A stretch of 48,323 nt of DNA from Bacillus sp. MM2020_4 (GTDB lineage: Bacteria; Bacillota; Bacilli; Bacillales; Cytobacillaceae). The translations under genes and the position numbers were made by a program. Location of the stretch: contig NZ_JAANMZ010000036.1 of assembly GCF_011250555.1 (NCBI RefSeq), positions 1-48,323 on the forward strand. The letters are read 5' to 3'. The notes below the pieces were generated by a model. That model did no database searches. It had not been told where the DNA came from and worked only from the letters and a program-made list of their open reading frames with translations. Positions within the stretch are counted from its first letter, which is position 1; each line of letters starts with the position of its first letter. Below are positions 40,247-48,323 of the stretch, in pieces.

Positions 40247-40275
40247 TTTAAAATTAATAACTTAAAGTTTATAAT
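40247..40275 (+). promoter_or_regulatory. Repressor promoter
   Basis: TTTAAA (40247-40252), 17 bases, TATAAT (40270-40275). Drives the CI-like gene; operator O3 covers the end of the spacer and the -10. Confidence 0.75.
40257..40271. promoter_or_regulatory. Operator O3
   Basis: ATAACTTAAAGTTTA, 13 of 15 matches to O1/O2, overlapping the -10 of the repressor promoter. Suggests autoregulation. Confidence 0.68.
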
Positions 40276-40300
40276 GAAAAGGTGGAAGGAGATGAAAAAA

Positions 40301-40924
40301 TTGAGCAGTCAGAGAGAAGTGTTTTCCAAAAACCTTCAAAGGTTACTGAACACCAAAGGGATTGACCAAAAAGATTTAGCAGATCATTTAAAAGTAAGTG
40401 AAACATCTGTTTCTTATTGGACCCAAGGAAAAAAATATCCACGAATTGACAAAATACAAATGATGGCAGATTTTTTTCATGTTGAAAAGACAGAACTAAT
40501 AGAAGAACGGCCATCCAATTTGTACGAAATAATGCCTCAAACAGTTAAGGTGCCGGTATTGGGTACTATTGCTTGTGGGGATCCAATTTATGCTGAAGAA
40601 AACTTCGCGGGGTACAGAAATGAATCCCCAGATACTTTACCAAGTGGGAAAATCTTTTATTTAGAAGCCAAAGGAAAATCAATGGAACCTACAATTCCTA
40701 ACAGTTCTTTCGTATTGATACGGAAGCAGGAAGATGTGGAAAATGGTGAGATTGCAGCAGTCTTAGTAAATGGCGATACAGAAGCAACTCTGAAAAGAGT
40801 AAAAAAACAAGGTAATGTAATTATGTTATTGCCTGATAATCCTGCCTTCCCATCTTACATTATCAATGAGGAGAATCCAGCCAGAATAATAGGTAAAGCA
40901 ATTCGCTATACAAGGGACCTTTAA
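40301..40924 (+). CDS. CI-like repressor with LexA/S24 peptidase domain
   Basis: 207 residues from TTG 40301, nine bases after GGAG; the predicted transcript start near 40282 leaves too little leader for the ATG at 40292. N-terminal XRE HTH (GIDQKDLADHLKVSETSVSY). C-terminal S24 peptidase: cleavage site GTIACG (Cys-Gly, as in UmuD), catalytic Ser in AKGKSMEP, catalytic Lys in ATLKRV. Maintains lysogeny and should be cleaved during the SOS response, inducing the prophage. Confidence 0.9.
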   Translation: MSSQREVFSKNLQRLLNTKGIDQKDLADHLKVSETSVSYWTQGKKYPRIDKIQMMADFFHVEKTELIEERPSNLYEIMPQTVKVPVLGTIACGDPIYAEENFAGYRNESPDTLPSGKIFYLEAKGKSMEPTIPNSSFVLIRKQEDVENGEIAAVLVNGDTEATLKRVKKQGNVIMLLPDNPAFPSYIINEENPARIIGKAIRYTRDL

Positions 40925-40929
40925 ACCCT

Positions 40930-40957
40930 AGGCGGACGACACTCCGCCTTTCTTTTT
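40930..40957 (+). terminator. Terminator between repressor and integrase
   Basis: GGCGGA/TCCGCC stem followed by TTTCTTTTT, directly past the repressor stop codon. The integrase therefore probably needs readthrough or its own promoter. Confidence 0.75.
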
Positions 40958-40977
40958 AATATTTGGGGTGATTAATC

Positions 40978-42156
40978 ATGGCAAGTTACGAAGAACTAGG
41001 ACCTAATAAAAAAGGCTTACCTGGGATAAAAATAACAGTTGAACACGGATACAATGAACTCACTGGTGAACGGATTAGATTTTTTAAAACAGTACGAATG
41101 AAAAAGATTTCAGAACGATCTATAAAAAAGGCCATTACCGAATTTGAAATTGAAGTTGCAAATAAAGAAAAAACGAAATCAATCAGGATAGAAAATATCA
41201 CCTTTTCTCAATTTGTAACCCGCTGGATGGATAATTACGTAAAGGTTGACTTGGCCATAGGATCCAGAGATGCATATAACAATCGATTAAACGATGGTGT
41301 TCTTGATGCGTTAGGAAAACTTAAAATGGCAAGGATTAAAGCTTATGATATTGTTGTTTTTTTTAAGGAACAAAAAGAAAAGAAAGCATCAAACCTAGTA
41401 GGAAAATACAACGTGCTTAAAAGTGTTTTCGCTAAAGCCGTAGAATGGCAGATCATAAAAGAAAATCCTATGAAAAACGTACGGAGTCCACAAGTAAAAA
41501 AAGAGAAACGTGAAATTCAATTTTATAATAAGGAACAACTTGAACATTTACTAGATGTCTTAAAGAATGTGCGTCCAAAAGACCGTATACAAATTAAATT
41601 AGCTGCTTTAGGCGGACTGAGGATGTCAGAAATCGCTGGAATTAGATTGGAATGTCTCGATTTTAATAATTGCACTATTTTAATCGATAGAACATTAAAA
41701 TACGACAAAGAAACAAAAAAAATATTTCTTGGGGATACAAAATCAAAGCGATCTAGAATTGTTAATATCCCCAAAAAATTCATGAAGGAAATAAAGGAAT
41801 ATGCGGAACAACAAATTAAGTTAAAAGATGCTTCTGGTTCTGCTTGGAATCCATTGCTTGATGAAAATGAAAAACCAATCAATTTATTATTTACCAAATC
41901 TAACGGATTTCCCACGCATCCTGATAGGTTGACTACAATTTGGGGTGGAATCGTAAAAAAATATAATTTACCATCTTTGAATCTTCATGGCCTTCGTCAC
42001 ACTTACGCTTCTTATATGATTAGTAAAGGAGCAAATCCTCAAGTTGTTCAGGTGCAACTTGGACATTCTGATATTAAATTAATATTTAAAACTTATAGCC
42101 ACTTAACTGATGCAGACAAAGAAAATGTTAGTGATCTACTTAATGAATTATTATAA
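40978..42156 (+). CDS. int: Tyrosine integrase
   Basis: 392 residues. N-terminal arm-binding part (LPGIKITVEHGYNELTGERI), SAM-like core-binding domain (about 75-165), and C-terminal catalytic domain: Arg in ALGGLRMSEIAG, HGLRHTYASY, LGHSDIKL, and the nucleophile Tyr in KTYSHLTDA. Integrates and, with the excisionase-like protein, excises the phage. GGGGTGATTAATC before ATG 40978. The last gene before the host junction. Confidence 0.95.
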   Translation: MASYEELGPNKKGLPGIKITVEHGYNELTGERIRFFKTVRMKKISERSIKKAITEFEIEVANKEKTKSIRIENITFSQFVTRWMDNYVKVDLAIGSRDAYNNRLNDGVLDALGKLKMARIKAYDIVVFFKEQKEKKASNLVGKYNVLKSVFAKAVEWQIIKENPMKNVRSPQVKKEKREIQFYNKEQLEHLLDVLKNVRPKDRIQIKLAALGGLRMSEIAGIRLECLDFNNCTILIDRTLKYDKETKKIFLGDTKSKRSRIVNIPKKFMKEIKEYAEQQIKLKDASGSAWNPLLDENEKPINLLFTKSNGFPTHPDRLTTIWGGIVKKYNLPSLNLHGLRHTYASYMISKGANPQVVQVQLGHSDIKLIFKTYSHLTDADKENVSDLLNELL

Positions 42157-42157
42157 T

Positions 42158-42179
42158 TTGGTCACTTATTGGTCACTTT
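42158..42179. repeat. Tandem repeat TTGGTCACTTA x2
   Basis: Eleven-base unit repeated directly at 42158-42168 and 42169-42179, just past the integrase stop. Likely integrase arm-type binding sites of the attachment region. Confidence 0.6.
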
Positions 42180-42245
42180 ATTATTTTCGCAAGAAAAACG
42201 GGCATCGAAAAGTTAGTAATATCAACACTTCTCTCCTAGTTAAAA
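42180..42245. other. Prophage-host junction, likely attachment site
   Basis: Sixty-six bases between the integrase-side repeats and the cotE terminator. One end of the prophage must lie here. The core cannot be named because the other end is outside the window. Confidence 0.55.
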
Positions 42246-42277
42246 GAAAAAAACTAGGAAGTATTACCTTCCTAGTG
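42246..42277 (-). terminator. cotE terminator
   Basis: Minus-strand stem ACTAGGAAG/CTTCCTAGT followed by seven T. The host terminator is intact, so insertion lies beyond it. Confidence 0.8.
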
Positions 42278-42280
42278 TCT

Positions 42281-42826
42281 TTATTCCTCTTCAGAGCCGA
42301 CCAAGAAATCCGGGTTTAGTTCTTCGAATTCTTCATCGTCCACATCCAGTCCCCAATCTTCGTCATTGTCTTTACAGCCCTCAGAGCTGACACGGACACA
42401 AACCTTCGTCTCGCCAATCACTTCAACAAGGAATTCCCTTTCGACATGGACAATGATTCGGTTACCGTTAGGGGAAATAACAGCTTCACAGCAGTTAGGC
42501 TGTTGCAGCACTCGAGCACAAATTTCGTTGTCATCGAGGCAATCATGGTCACGATACTTTAACTTGATGACATCCGTATATTGAACACGTTCGGTCACTA
42601 CTTCTGTTTTGGTATTATCATTAAATGAGTACCAAACGTTGATGTCATATGAGCCATGTATCTCTACGGTCTTGCCAACCTTTTTCGCGTTATATTTATG
42701 GTTGATGATCCAACAGCCAAGAATACTTGTTGGACTGTGTGCCGGGCTAATTGTATGATTGGACTGGGTAAATTTCCGTCCTTTCGCTACTACGGCCTTG
42801 GTAATTATCTCTCTATATTCTCCCAT
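42281..42826 (-). CDS. cotE: Outer spore coat morphogenetic protein CotE
   Basis: 181 residues from ATG 42826, exactly the length of B. subtilis CotE; an upstream frame start is not used (GGAGGG is ten bases before this ATG). [59 protein letters not shown] and the acidic tail ending [11 protein letters not shown] match closely. CotE directs assembly of the outer coat around the forespore. Extra cysteines ([11 protein letters not shown]) differ from B. subtilis. Next host gene expected beyond the prophage is mutS. Confidence 0.97.
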   Translation of the reverse strand: MGEYREIITKAVVAKGRKFTQSNHTISPAHSPTSILGCWIINHKYNAKKVGKTVEIHGSYDINVWYSFNDNTKTEVVTERVQYTDVIKLKYRDHDCLDDNEICARVLQQPNCCEAVISPNGNRIIVHVEREFLVEVIGETKVCVRVSSEGCKDNDEDWGLDVDDEEFEELNPDFLVGSEEE

Positions 42827-42859
42827 TTCGCGCGAACCCTCCTCATTCATTTTCATTTC

Positions 42860-42867
42860 ATCGTATG
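42860..42867 (-). promoter_or_regulatory. Sporulation-type -10 of cotE (SigK/SigE-like)
   Basis: CATACGAT on the minus strand, with AC 17 bases upstream as in SigK promoters. A second CATAAAAT lies at 42939-42932. In B. subtilis cotE has SigE and SigK promoters, so two such elements are plausible. Confidence 0.5.
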
Positions 42868-43020
42868 CTAAATTGTAGACTAGTGTGATATATAATTTTG
42901 CGAATACTGGTTAAAAGTTTAGTCATAGTTCATTTTATGCGGGATTTATAGGTGTGTGCCTTTCATGCATGTACTTTAAAATGAAGGAATGTGGGGCTGA
43001 ATCATTCGGGGGTATGGGTA

Positions 43021-43058
43021 AAAAAAAAGAAAACCAGGCTTCATTTAGAAGTCTGGTC
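43021..43058 (-). terminator. ricA terminator
   Basis: Minus-strand stem ACCAGACTTC/GAAGCCTGGT followed by TTTCTTTTTTTT, eight bases past the ricA stop codon. It separates ricA from the sporulation-controlled cotE. Confidence 0.8.
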
Positions 43059-43065
43059 TTTGTGG

Positions 43066-43521
43066 TTAATGATCATGGTCACAATCATCATGACCTTCAC
43101 AAGATCCGCCGCCATTTTGCATGCTAGCACCCGTTTCACCGAGTAACACGTCGCCACCTGTTGAAAGGATAATTTCATCAGTAACCGTATTAGATATCGT
43201 TGATGCAATGAGTTGAAGTAGTTCATTCACTTCAACTTGTGATTGTTTGAAATCCTGTACCACAGGAATGTCATCCAACTCTTGTTCAATAGTAGCAATT
43301 TTATTTTCTACTTTCTTTAACGCTTCTGGTTTTCCATAATGCTGTAAGTTAACAGCTTGCTTTTGCAACCCTTTGATATCGGCAATTAGCGTCTTCACCT
43401 TTTGATTATCATGAATATGTGCTTCTGCCCGTTTGAAGAAGTCAACTTCCTCAGTTTCTGCTATCATCCGTGCTAGATCTGTCGCACGAGCGACGATATC
43501 GTCTTTTGTATATTTTGCCAC
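43066..43521 (-). CDS. ricA: RicA (YmcA), partner of RicF/RicT
   Basis: 151 residues. Helical YlbF/YmcA family protein (YTKDDIVARATDLARMIAET, VDFFKRAEAHIHDNQKVKTL, IKGLQKQAVNLQHYGKPEAL). In B. subtilis RicA forms a complex with YlbF (RicF) and YaaT (RicT) that binds iron-sulfur clusters, assists RNase Y and affects sporulation, biofilm and competence. The Cys/His-rich end (GGGSCEGHDDCDHDH) fits cluster or metal binding. Directly behind miaB, one base apart. Confidence 0.95.
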   Translation of the reverse strand: MAKYTKDDIVARATDLARMIAETEEVDFFKRAEAHIHDNQKVKTLIADIKGLQKQAVNLQHYGKPEALKKVENKIATIEQELDDIPVVQDFKQSQVEVNELLQLIASTISNTVTDEIILSTGGDVLLGETGASMQNGGGSCEGHDDCDHDH

Positions 43522-43522
43522 T

Positions 43523-45067
43523 TTATTTCACCTCTACCGGTTCTAATTCTTCCACCATTTCTCCGTTTAATGACCATGTTCTTGCTTCTGTAATTTTTAC
43601 TTTTACTATTTTTCCAATAGCTGACTTTGGAGCAGCGAAGTTTACAAGCTTGTTCCTTGAAGTATATCCAGCTAAGACATCCGGGTTGTTCTTACTTTCC
43701 CCTTCAACAAGAACATCAAGAATTTGACCTTCATGTTTTTTCATTGCTTCTAAAGACAGCTCATTTACAAGTGCATTAAGGCGCTGCAGGCGGGCTTTCT
43801 TCACTTCCAACGGAACATTATCCTCCATTTTTGCCGCTGGAGTTCCTTCCCGTGGAGAATAAATAAATGTGTAAGCCAATTCATACCCCACTTCACGATA
43901 AAGGGACATCGTTTCTTCAAACTGTTCGTCCGTCTCGTTCGGATAACCAACGATAATATCCGTTGTCAATGCAACATTCGGAATTGCCGCCTTAATTTTT
44001 CTTACAAGCTCTAAATATTGTTCTCTTGTATACTTACGAGCCATTATTTTTAAGACGTCTGTGGATCCAGATTGTACAGGTAAATGGATATGATCCATTA
44101 AGTTACCGCCTTTGGCAAGAACCTCAATCAAACGATCATCAAAGTCACGTGGATGGCTTGTAGTAAAACGAATCCTTGGAATATCGATTTTACGTAAATC
44201 ATCCATTAGCTCCCCAAGACCGTAGTTAACACCCTCAAGGTCTTTACCATAGGCATTTACGTTTTGACCAAGGAGAGTGACTTCCTGATAGCCTTGTGCT
44301 GCCAATTGACGGACCTCTTGGATAATTTCCTCAGGTCGACGGCTCCGCTCCTTTCCACGAGTGAAAGGAACGATACAATACGTACAGAACTTATCACAAC
44401 CATACATAATGTTTACCCATGCTTTAATTTTACCGCGGCGAACTTTTGGAAGGTTTTCAATGACGTCCCCTTCCTTTGACCATACTTCGACAACCATTTC
44501 TTTTGACATATATGCTTCATGTAAAATATTAGGTAAGCGATGAATATTATGGGTACCAAAGATCATATCAACCTGTTGATACGTTTTTAAGATTTTATTA
44601 ACAACGGATTCTTCCTGAGACATACATCCACAAACGCCGATAAGTAGGTCCGGTTTTTCTGTTTTTAATGCCTTTAAATGGCCCAGCTCGCCAAATACTT
44701 TGTTTTCGGCATTCTCACGAATAGCACAGGTGTTTAAGAGAATTACGTTTGCCTCCTCTGTGCTGTCAGTGGGCTCGTAACCCAATGCTAAAAAGATACC
44801 GGCCATTACTTCTGTATCGTGCTCATTCATTTGACAGCCATAGGTACGGATATAAAACTTACGCCCTTCACCCATTCCCCGGAATTCTTCTGGAATGGCA
44901 AAGTCACTATGGTATTTTACTTCCTCTTTACCACGTTTTTTTGCTTCTTTTAAGGAAGGTGCGGTAATGACTTGTTCAAAGTATTTACTGTAATCCTTGG
45001 CGGATTTTTTGTCCGAAGAATTTTCAGTTGCCACTTTTTGACCTTCTAATCGCTGTTCTTCATTCAT
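43523..45067 (-). CDS. miaB: tRNA-2-methylthio-N6-dimethylallyladenosine synthase MiaB
   Basis: 514 residues. Radical SAM enzyme that adds a methylthio group to i6A37 of tRNAs reading UNN codons. N-terminal domain with cluster Cys ([46 protein letters not shown]), radical SAM motif [16 protein letters not shown] (CxxxCxxC), and a C-terminal TRAM domain. N-terminal 60 residues are a Lys/Glu-rich extension as in other Bacilli. Host gene, upstream of ricA. Confidence 0.97.
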   Translation of the reverse strand: MNEEQRLEGQKVATENSSDKKSAKDYSKYFEQVITAPSLKEAKKRGKEEVKYHSDFAIPEEFRGMGEGRKFYIRTYGCQMNEHDTEVMAGIFLALGYEPTDSTEEANVILLNTCAIRENAENKVFGELGHLKALKTEKPDLLIGVCGCMSQEESVVNKILKTYQQVDMIFGTHNIHRLPNILHEAYMSKEMVVEVWSKEGDVIENLPKVRRGKIKAWVNIMYGCDKFCTYCIVPFTRGKERSRRPEEIIQEVRQLAAQGYQEVTLLGQNVNAYGKDLEGVNYGLGELMDDLRKIDIPRIRFTTSHPRDFDDRLIEVLAKGGNLMDHIHLPVQSGSTDVLKIMARKYTREQYLELVRKIKAAIPNVALTTDIIVGYPNETDEQFEETMSLYREVGYELAYTFIYSPREGTPAAKMEDNVPLEVKKARLQRLNALVNELSLEAMKKHEGQILDVLVEGESKNNPDVLAGYTSRNKLVNFAAPKSAIGKIVKVKITEARTWSLNGEMVEELEPVEVK

Positions 45068-45183
45068 CTATTTTAAATCCCCTTTCTTTAAAAATTTCCT
45101 ATTTACCGTCTATTGGATTTCCAAATGTTATTTTTTACCTGTGCATTAACATGAATATAACCGCTATATCTGCACATTATTAT

Positions 45184-45212
45184 AGTATAAAGGTTTACCT
45201 TTATGAAAACAA
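45184..45212 (-). promoter_or_regulatory. Possible miaB promoter with palindrome
   Basis: Minus strand TTGTTT (45212-45207), 17 bases, TATACT (45189-45184). The spacer holds the near-complete palindrome TAAAGGTAAACCTTTA (45203-45188), a possible operator of unknown regulator. The rest of the 320-base gap before korB shows only the kor terminator. Confidence 0.5.
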
Positions 45213-45340
45213 TAGAAAACCCTGTAAACGCTCCCGCATCAAGATTCTTCCCAAATGACATTAATCACATTAACGTAAATAAGATAATTATATAGAGAAA
45301 TAGTAACTATTTATGTGATGTATTTCACTAAATTCGCCAT

Positions 45341-45378
45341 AAAAAATCCCGCGAATACGATTCAACGGGATTTTTTTA
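45341..45378 (-). terminator. korAB terminator
   Basis: Stem AAATCCCG/CGGGATTT with a T run, nine bases past the korB stop; works on both strands in principle. Confidence 0.8.
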
Positions 45379-45386
45379 TTCATTTA

Positions 45387-46253
45387 TTACATGAACTCTG
45401 CCACAAGTTTATCAAAGTGTGATTGATCTAAAGTTAATTTTGCATCCACTAATGGTTCTTCAGAGTAATCAGTAAGTAATTCTTGATAAGAAGGACGCTC
45501 CGTGTTTTGGTAGATAAGTCCAGTAACTAAGCCATTATGCTTCATTAATGTCTGCATCGCCATTTCACGATTTGATGGATCATAACCTTCAACGTCAGCA
45601 AGCTTCGTAAGGTTTTCCTTAAACCAGTCATAAGTGTTGACTTTATTATAAGTTACACATGGACTAAATACATTGATTAAAGAGAAACCTTTATGATTAA
45701 TACCAGCTTCAATTAAGGCTGTTAAGTCTTTTAAATCAGTTGAAAAGCTTTGTGCAACAAAGGTTGCTCCAACTGTTAAAGCCAGTTCCATTGGGGAAAT
45801 AGATTGTTCAATTGACCCCATTGGAGTAGATTTTGTTTTAAAACCTACGGCAGACCGTGGTGATGTTTGTCCTTTTGTTAATCCATAAATTTGGTTATCC
45901 ATGACGATGTAGGTAATATCTACATTACGACGGATGGCATGAACGGTATGTCCCATTCCTATCGCATATCCATCACCATCACCACCGGAAGCAATAACCG
46001 TTAAATCACGATTGGCCATTTTAACACCTTGGGCAATCGGAAGTGAACGACCATGGATTCCATGAAAACCGTATGAATTGATATAACCAGAGATACGGCC
46101 AGAACAACCGATACCTGAAATAACTGCTAAATTTTGTGGTTCTAGACCTACATTTGCTGCCGCACGCTGCATTGCCGCTTGTACGGAGAAGTCGCCACAG
46201 CCAGGGCACCAGTTCGGTTTAACATCATTTCGAAAGTCTTTAAAAGTGGCCAT
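45387..46253 (-). CDS. korB: 2-oxoacid:ferredoxin oxidoreductase, beta subunit
   Basis: 288 residues. Thiamine diphosphate-binding subunit. WCPGCGDFSVQAAMQR at the N-terminus gives cluster-binding Cys, GIGCSGRISGYINSYGFHG follows, and GGDGDGYAIGMGHTVHAIRR and VMDNQIYGLTKGQTSP form the TPP site. With korA it decarboxylates 2-oxoglutarate (or a related oxoacid) to the CoA ester and reduces ferredoxin. Starts directly at the korA stop codon. Confidence 0.93.
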   Translation of the reverse strand: MATFKDFRNDVKPNWCPGCGDFSVQAAMQRAAANVGLEPQNLAVISGIGCSGRISGYINSYGFHGIHGRSLPIAQGVKMANRDLTVIASGGDGDGYAIGMGHTVHAIRRNVDITYIVMDNQIYGLTKGQTSPRSAVGFKTKSTPMGSIEQSISPMELALTVGATFVAQSFSTDLKDLTALIEAGINHKGFSLINVFSPCVTYNKVNTYDWFKENLTKLADVEGYDPSNREMAMQTLMKHNGLVTGLIYQNTERPSYQELLTDYSEEPLVDAKLTLDQSHFDKLVAEFM

Positions 46254-47990
46254 TTAGAACAACTCCTTACATTTTGAATGAACTTCGTGTGGTAGAAATG
46301 GATTACCATCATATTTAACATACTTTGTAATTTTTTCAGCATGACCAACATTCATTTTCATAATATTGGCTAATTGTCCAGTCGCATTGTTTTCAATGAC
46401 AATAACTTTCTTTGCTGAACGAATAAGCGGTAGCACTTCATCAGATGGGAACGGATGAATTAAACGAATTTGCGCATGATTTACTTTCAAGCCGTCTTTT
46501 TCTAAACGTGTCATCGCTTCTTCAATTACACCGCGAGTAGAGTTAAATCCAACAATTAAAAGATCTGCATCTTCATGTGGTGCATTTTTATAAACCGGTG
46601 TATTAAAACGAATATTTTCAACCTTGCGCATACGTTTATCCATCTGTGCAATCCGGTTTGTAGCCGATTCAGATGGTTTTCCTGTTTCAGCATGTTCAAC
46701 ACCAGTTACGTGATGAATACCATTCTTCATACCAGGAATCGAACGAGGTGAAACACCATCTTCCGTAACTTCATAGCGTTTAAAATATCCTTTGTTTTCA
46801 ATCTCTGGAAGTTCTTCCGCAACGAGCTTACCTCGTCTAATTTCAACCTTTGAAACATCAAGAGGTTCAACTGTTTGTTTACCTAAAGATAATTGAAGGT
46901 CAGATAAAACAATTACAGGGCATTGATATTCTTCCGCAAGGTTAAATGCTTCCGCTGTGTCATAGAAAGCTTCTTCTACAGTACTTGGAGCCATTACAAT
47001 TTTCGGAATTTCCCCATGTGTTCCATAAATCATAGCCATTAAATCGGATTGTTCCTGTTTTGTTGGCAATCCTGTTGAAGGACCGCCACGTTGTGTGTCA
47101 ACAATAACAAGCGGGGTCTCTGTAATCCCGGCAAGTCCGATCGCTTCCATCTTTAATGATAATCCAGGACCTGAAGAAGCTGTAATTGCACGAACTCCAC
47201 CGTAGCTAGCACCGATCGTCATGGTACATGCTGCAATTTCGTCTTCAGTTTGGATTACAGTTCCACCAACTGCTGGAAGTTTTTTAATCAAATATTCCAT
47301 GATATCTGAGGCAGGTGTGATTGGGTAAGCAGCCATAAAGCGGCAGCCTGCAGCTAATGCTCCCAATGCGATTGCATCATTACCAATCATATACATCCGC
47401 TTTTTGCCATCTGCTTTTTCAAGTATCATTGTTGGAATAGCGGAATCCATTTTTTCTTTCATATACTCAAAACCAGCATTGATTGCTTCCATGTTCTTAG
47501 CAACTACTTTGTCGCCCTTTTTGCCAAAAATTTCCCGGACAACCTCTTCAAAAACATGAATATCCAAATCTAGAACAGCTGAAGTCGCACCGATTGCCAC
47601 CATATTTTTCATTAAGGAGGTCCCTAACTCGGTTGCAATTTCTGTAAAAGGAACCGCATACATTGCTGCTTCAGTATCTTCTGGTTTCTTTGGAGTAAAT
47701 TTTGCATCTGCAAGGATTACTCCTTTGCTATGAAGCTCTTTGTAGTTTACATCGATAGTTTCTTGGTCAAATGCTACAAGGATATCAAGGTCATCAGAAA
47801 TAGAGCGTACATCTGTTGTGCTTACTCTGATCTTATTATTTGTATGACCGCCTTTGATACGTGATGAAAAGTGACGATAACCATACAAGTAATATCCTAG
47901 GCGATTCAGTGCGATTGCAAAGATTTCCCCAGTACTTTCAATACCTTCCCCTTGTTGTCCGCCAACTTTCCACGAAAGTTGATTGATCAT
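46254..47990 (-). CDS. korA: 2-oxoacid:ferredoxin oxidoreductase, alpha subunit (gamma-alpha fusion)
   Basis: 578 residues. The N-terminal gamma domain (GGQQGEGIESTGEIFAIALN, about 11-30) is fused to the alpha domain, which begins with GNDAIALGALAAGCRFMAAY and PITPASDIMEYLIKKL. TEDEIAACTMTIGASYGGVR and SGPGLSLKMEAIGLAG are typical of the family. AAGGGGTGTAAGGAA before ATG 47990. Transcribed with korB. Confidence 0.93.
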   Translation of the reverse strand: MINQLSWKVGGQQGEGIESTGEIFAIALNRLGYYLYGYRHFSSRIKGGHTNNKIRVSTTDVRSISDDLDILVAFDQETIDVNYKELHSKGVILADAKFTPKKPEDTEAAMYAVPFTEIATELGTSLMKNMVAIGATSAVLDLDIHVFEEVVREIFGKKGDKVVAKNMEAINAGFEYMKEKMDSAIPTMILEKADGKKRMYMIGNDAIALGALAAGCRFMAAYPITPASDIMEYLIKKLPAVGGTVIQTEDEIAACTMTIGASYGGVRAITASSGPGLSLKMEAIGLAGITETPLVIVDTQRGGPSTGLPTKQEQSDLMAMIYGTHGEIPKIVMAPSTVEEAFYDTAEAFNLAEEYQCPVIVLSDLQLSLGKQTVEPLDVSKVEIRRGKLVAEELPEIENKGYFKRYEVTEDGVSPRSIPGMKNGIHHVTGVEHAETGKPSESATNRIAQMDKRMRKVENIRFNTPVYKNAPHEDADLLIVGFNSTRGVIEEAMTRLEKDGLKVNHAQIRLIHPFPSDEVLPLIRSAKKVIVIENNATGQLANIMKMNVGHAEKITKYVKYDGNPFLPHEVHSKCKELF

Positions 47991-48126
47991 TTCCTTACAC
48001 CCCTTTGGATATGTAAAAAATCAGTAGATTAAATCATTTATTAGTGTAGCACTTATCCTAGTAATTCACTAAAAATCAGCCTTTTTATTGCTTTAAAGAC
48101 CAAAAGAAACTGAAGAAAGGATATGT

Positions 48127-48140
48127 ACTAAACGCTTACA
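48127..48140 (-). promoter_or_regulatory. cre-like site of kor operon
   Basis: TGTAAGCGTTTAGT on the minus strand, matching the CcpA consensus TGTAANCGNTNNCA at all but the last two positions. It lies directly after the -10 and covers the expected start of transcription, which suggests catabolite repression. Confidence 0.6.
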
Positions 48141-48169
48141 ATTCTAGACCTATGCACTAAAAAATGCAA
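48141..48169 (-). promoter_or_regulatory. korAB promoter
   Basis: TTGCAT (48169-48164), 17 bases, TAGAAT (48146-48141) on the minus strand. It leaves a leader of about 140 bases before korA. Nothing else was recognised from 48170 to the end of the window. Confidence 0.75.
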
Positions 48170-48323
48170 CCCTTTGGTGAGAAATATTGTCTAAAATATG
48201 AATATTTTTTTATTATTAAAAAATTGATATTTCCTTTTATGAAAAAACAAAATAAATATTTGGCCAAATCCTCCACTTTAACAGTATTTACCCCTCTTAT
48301 TGAGAGTTAACCCTTGTTTTTTC

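Noticed and set aside
42110..42319. 69-codon plus-strand frame across the integrase end and junction
   Set aside because: Overlaps the integrase C-terminus in another frame and runs through the cotE terminator; no start signal.
1..48323. tRNA, rRNA genes and insertion sequences
   Set aside because: None recognised by eye; no transposase gene or paired terminal repeats were seen. A tRNAscan run would be needed to exclude a tRNA fully.

Overview
The window is most of a temperate siphophage genome integrated in a low-GC Gram-positive spore former, most likely a member of the Bacillaceae. The host part at the right (about 42.2-48.3 kb) carries, all on the minus strand, korA-korB (2-oxoacid:ferredoxin oxidoreductase), miaB, ricA (ymcA) and cotE. 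This is the conserved Bacillus order that normally continues into mutS. The prophage starts directly downstream of cotE. Its integrase gene ends about 125 bp from the cotE stop codon. The left end of the prophage lies outside the window, so distal tail, baseplate and lysis genes and the second attachment site are not seen.

Phage layout, right to left. (1) 39.7-42.2 kb, lysogeny: a rightward CI-like LexA/S24 repressor and tyrosine integrase, with leftward Cro-like and excisionase-like genes. Two face-to-face promoters are overlaid by copies of the palindrome TTAACTTAAAGTTAA. (2) About 32-39.5 kb, leftward early recombination genes: XF1762-type protein, a protein annotated in related phages as replication terminator, a DUF2303-like protein, an SbcC/SMC-like ATPase, a Sak4-like AAA ATPase, DUF669 protein and an SF2 helicase. 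(3) 16-32 kb, leftward accessory and replication genes: many small proteins, an orphan cytosine-C5 methyltransferase, two sigma-70-like factors flanking an HTH protein, two HNH endonucleases, a dUTPase, a primase-helicase, RusA and a RinA/ArpU-type activator. This stretch includes a divergent pair of DUF4183 genes, a possible type I toxin, and an array of hairpin repeats behind the primase-helicase that could be the replication origin. (4) 15.3-16 kb, a gene-free control region between the end of the early operon and the late operon. (5) 1-15.3 kb, leftward late operon: small and large terminase, portal, a Gp49/Tad2-like fusion, scaffold, SU10-type major capsid protein, head-tail connectors, tail terminator, major tail protein, frameshifted tail assembly chaperone pair, tape measure and the beginning of the distal tail protein.

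How it works together: the repressor would hold the leftward early promoter through the palindromic operators. On induction the early operon runs from about 40.2 kb toward the terminator at 15.9 kb, making recombination and replication proteins, the sigma factors and finally the RinA-like activator. That activator probably turns on the late promoter in the adjacent 0.55 kb control region. Intrinsic terminators after the major capsid and major tail genes probably tune stoichiometry.

Points most worth a second look: the Gp49-Tad2 fusion (possible anti-Thoeris factor), the hairpin array at 17.6-17.85 kb, the Fst-like small toxin at 20.8 kb, the DUF4183 pair with a sporulation-type promoter in a prophage that sits next to cotE, an identical ten-residue motif in the primase-helicase and the DUF669 protein, and a possible small plus-strand RNA at 38.2 kb. 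All family names come from reading the sequence; no database search was run.
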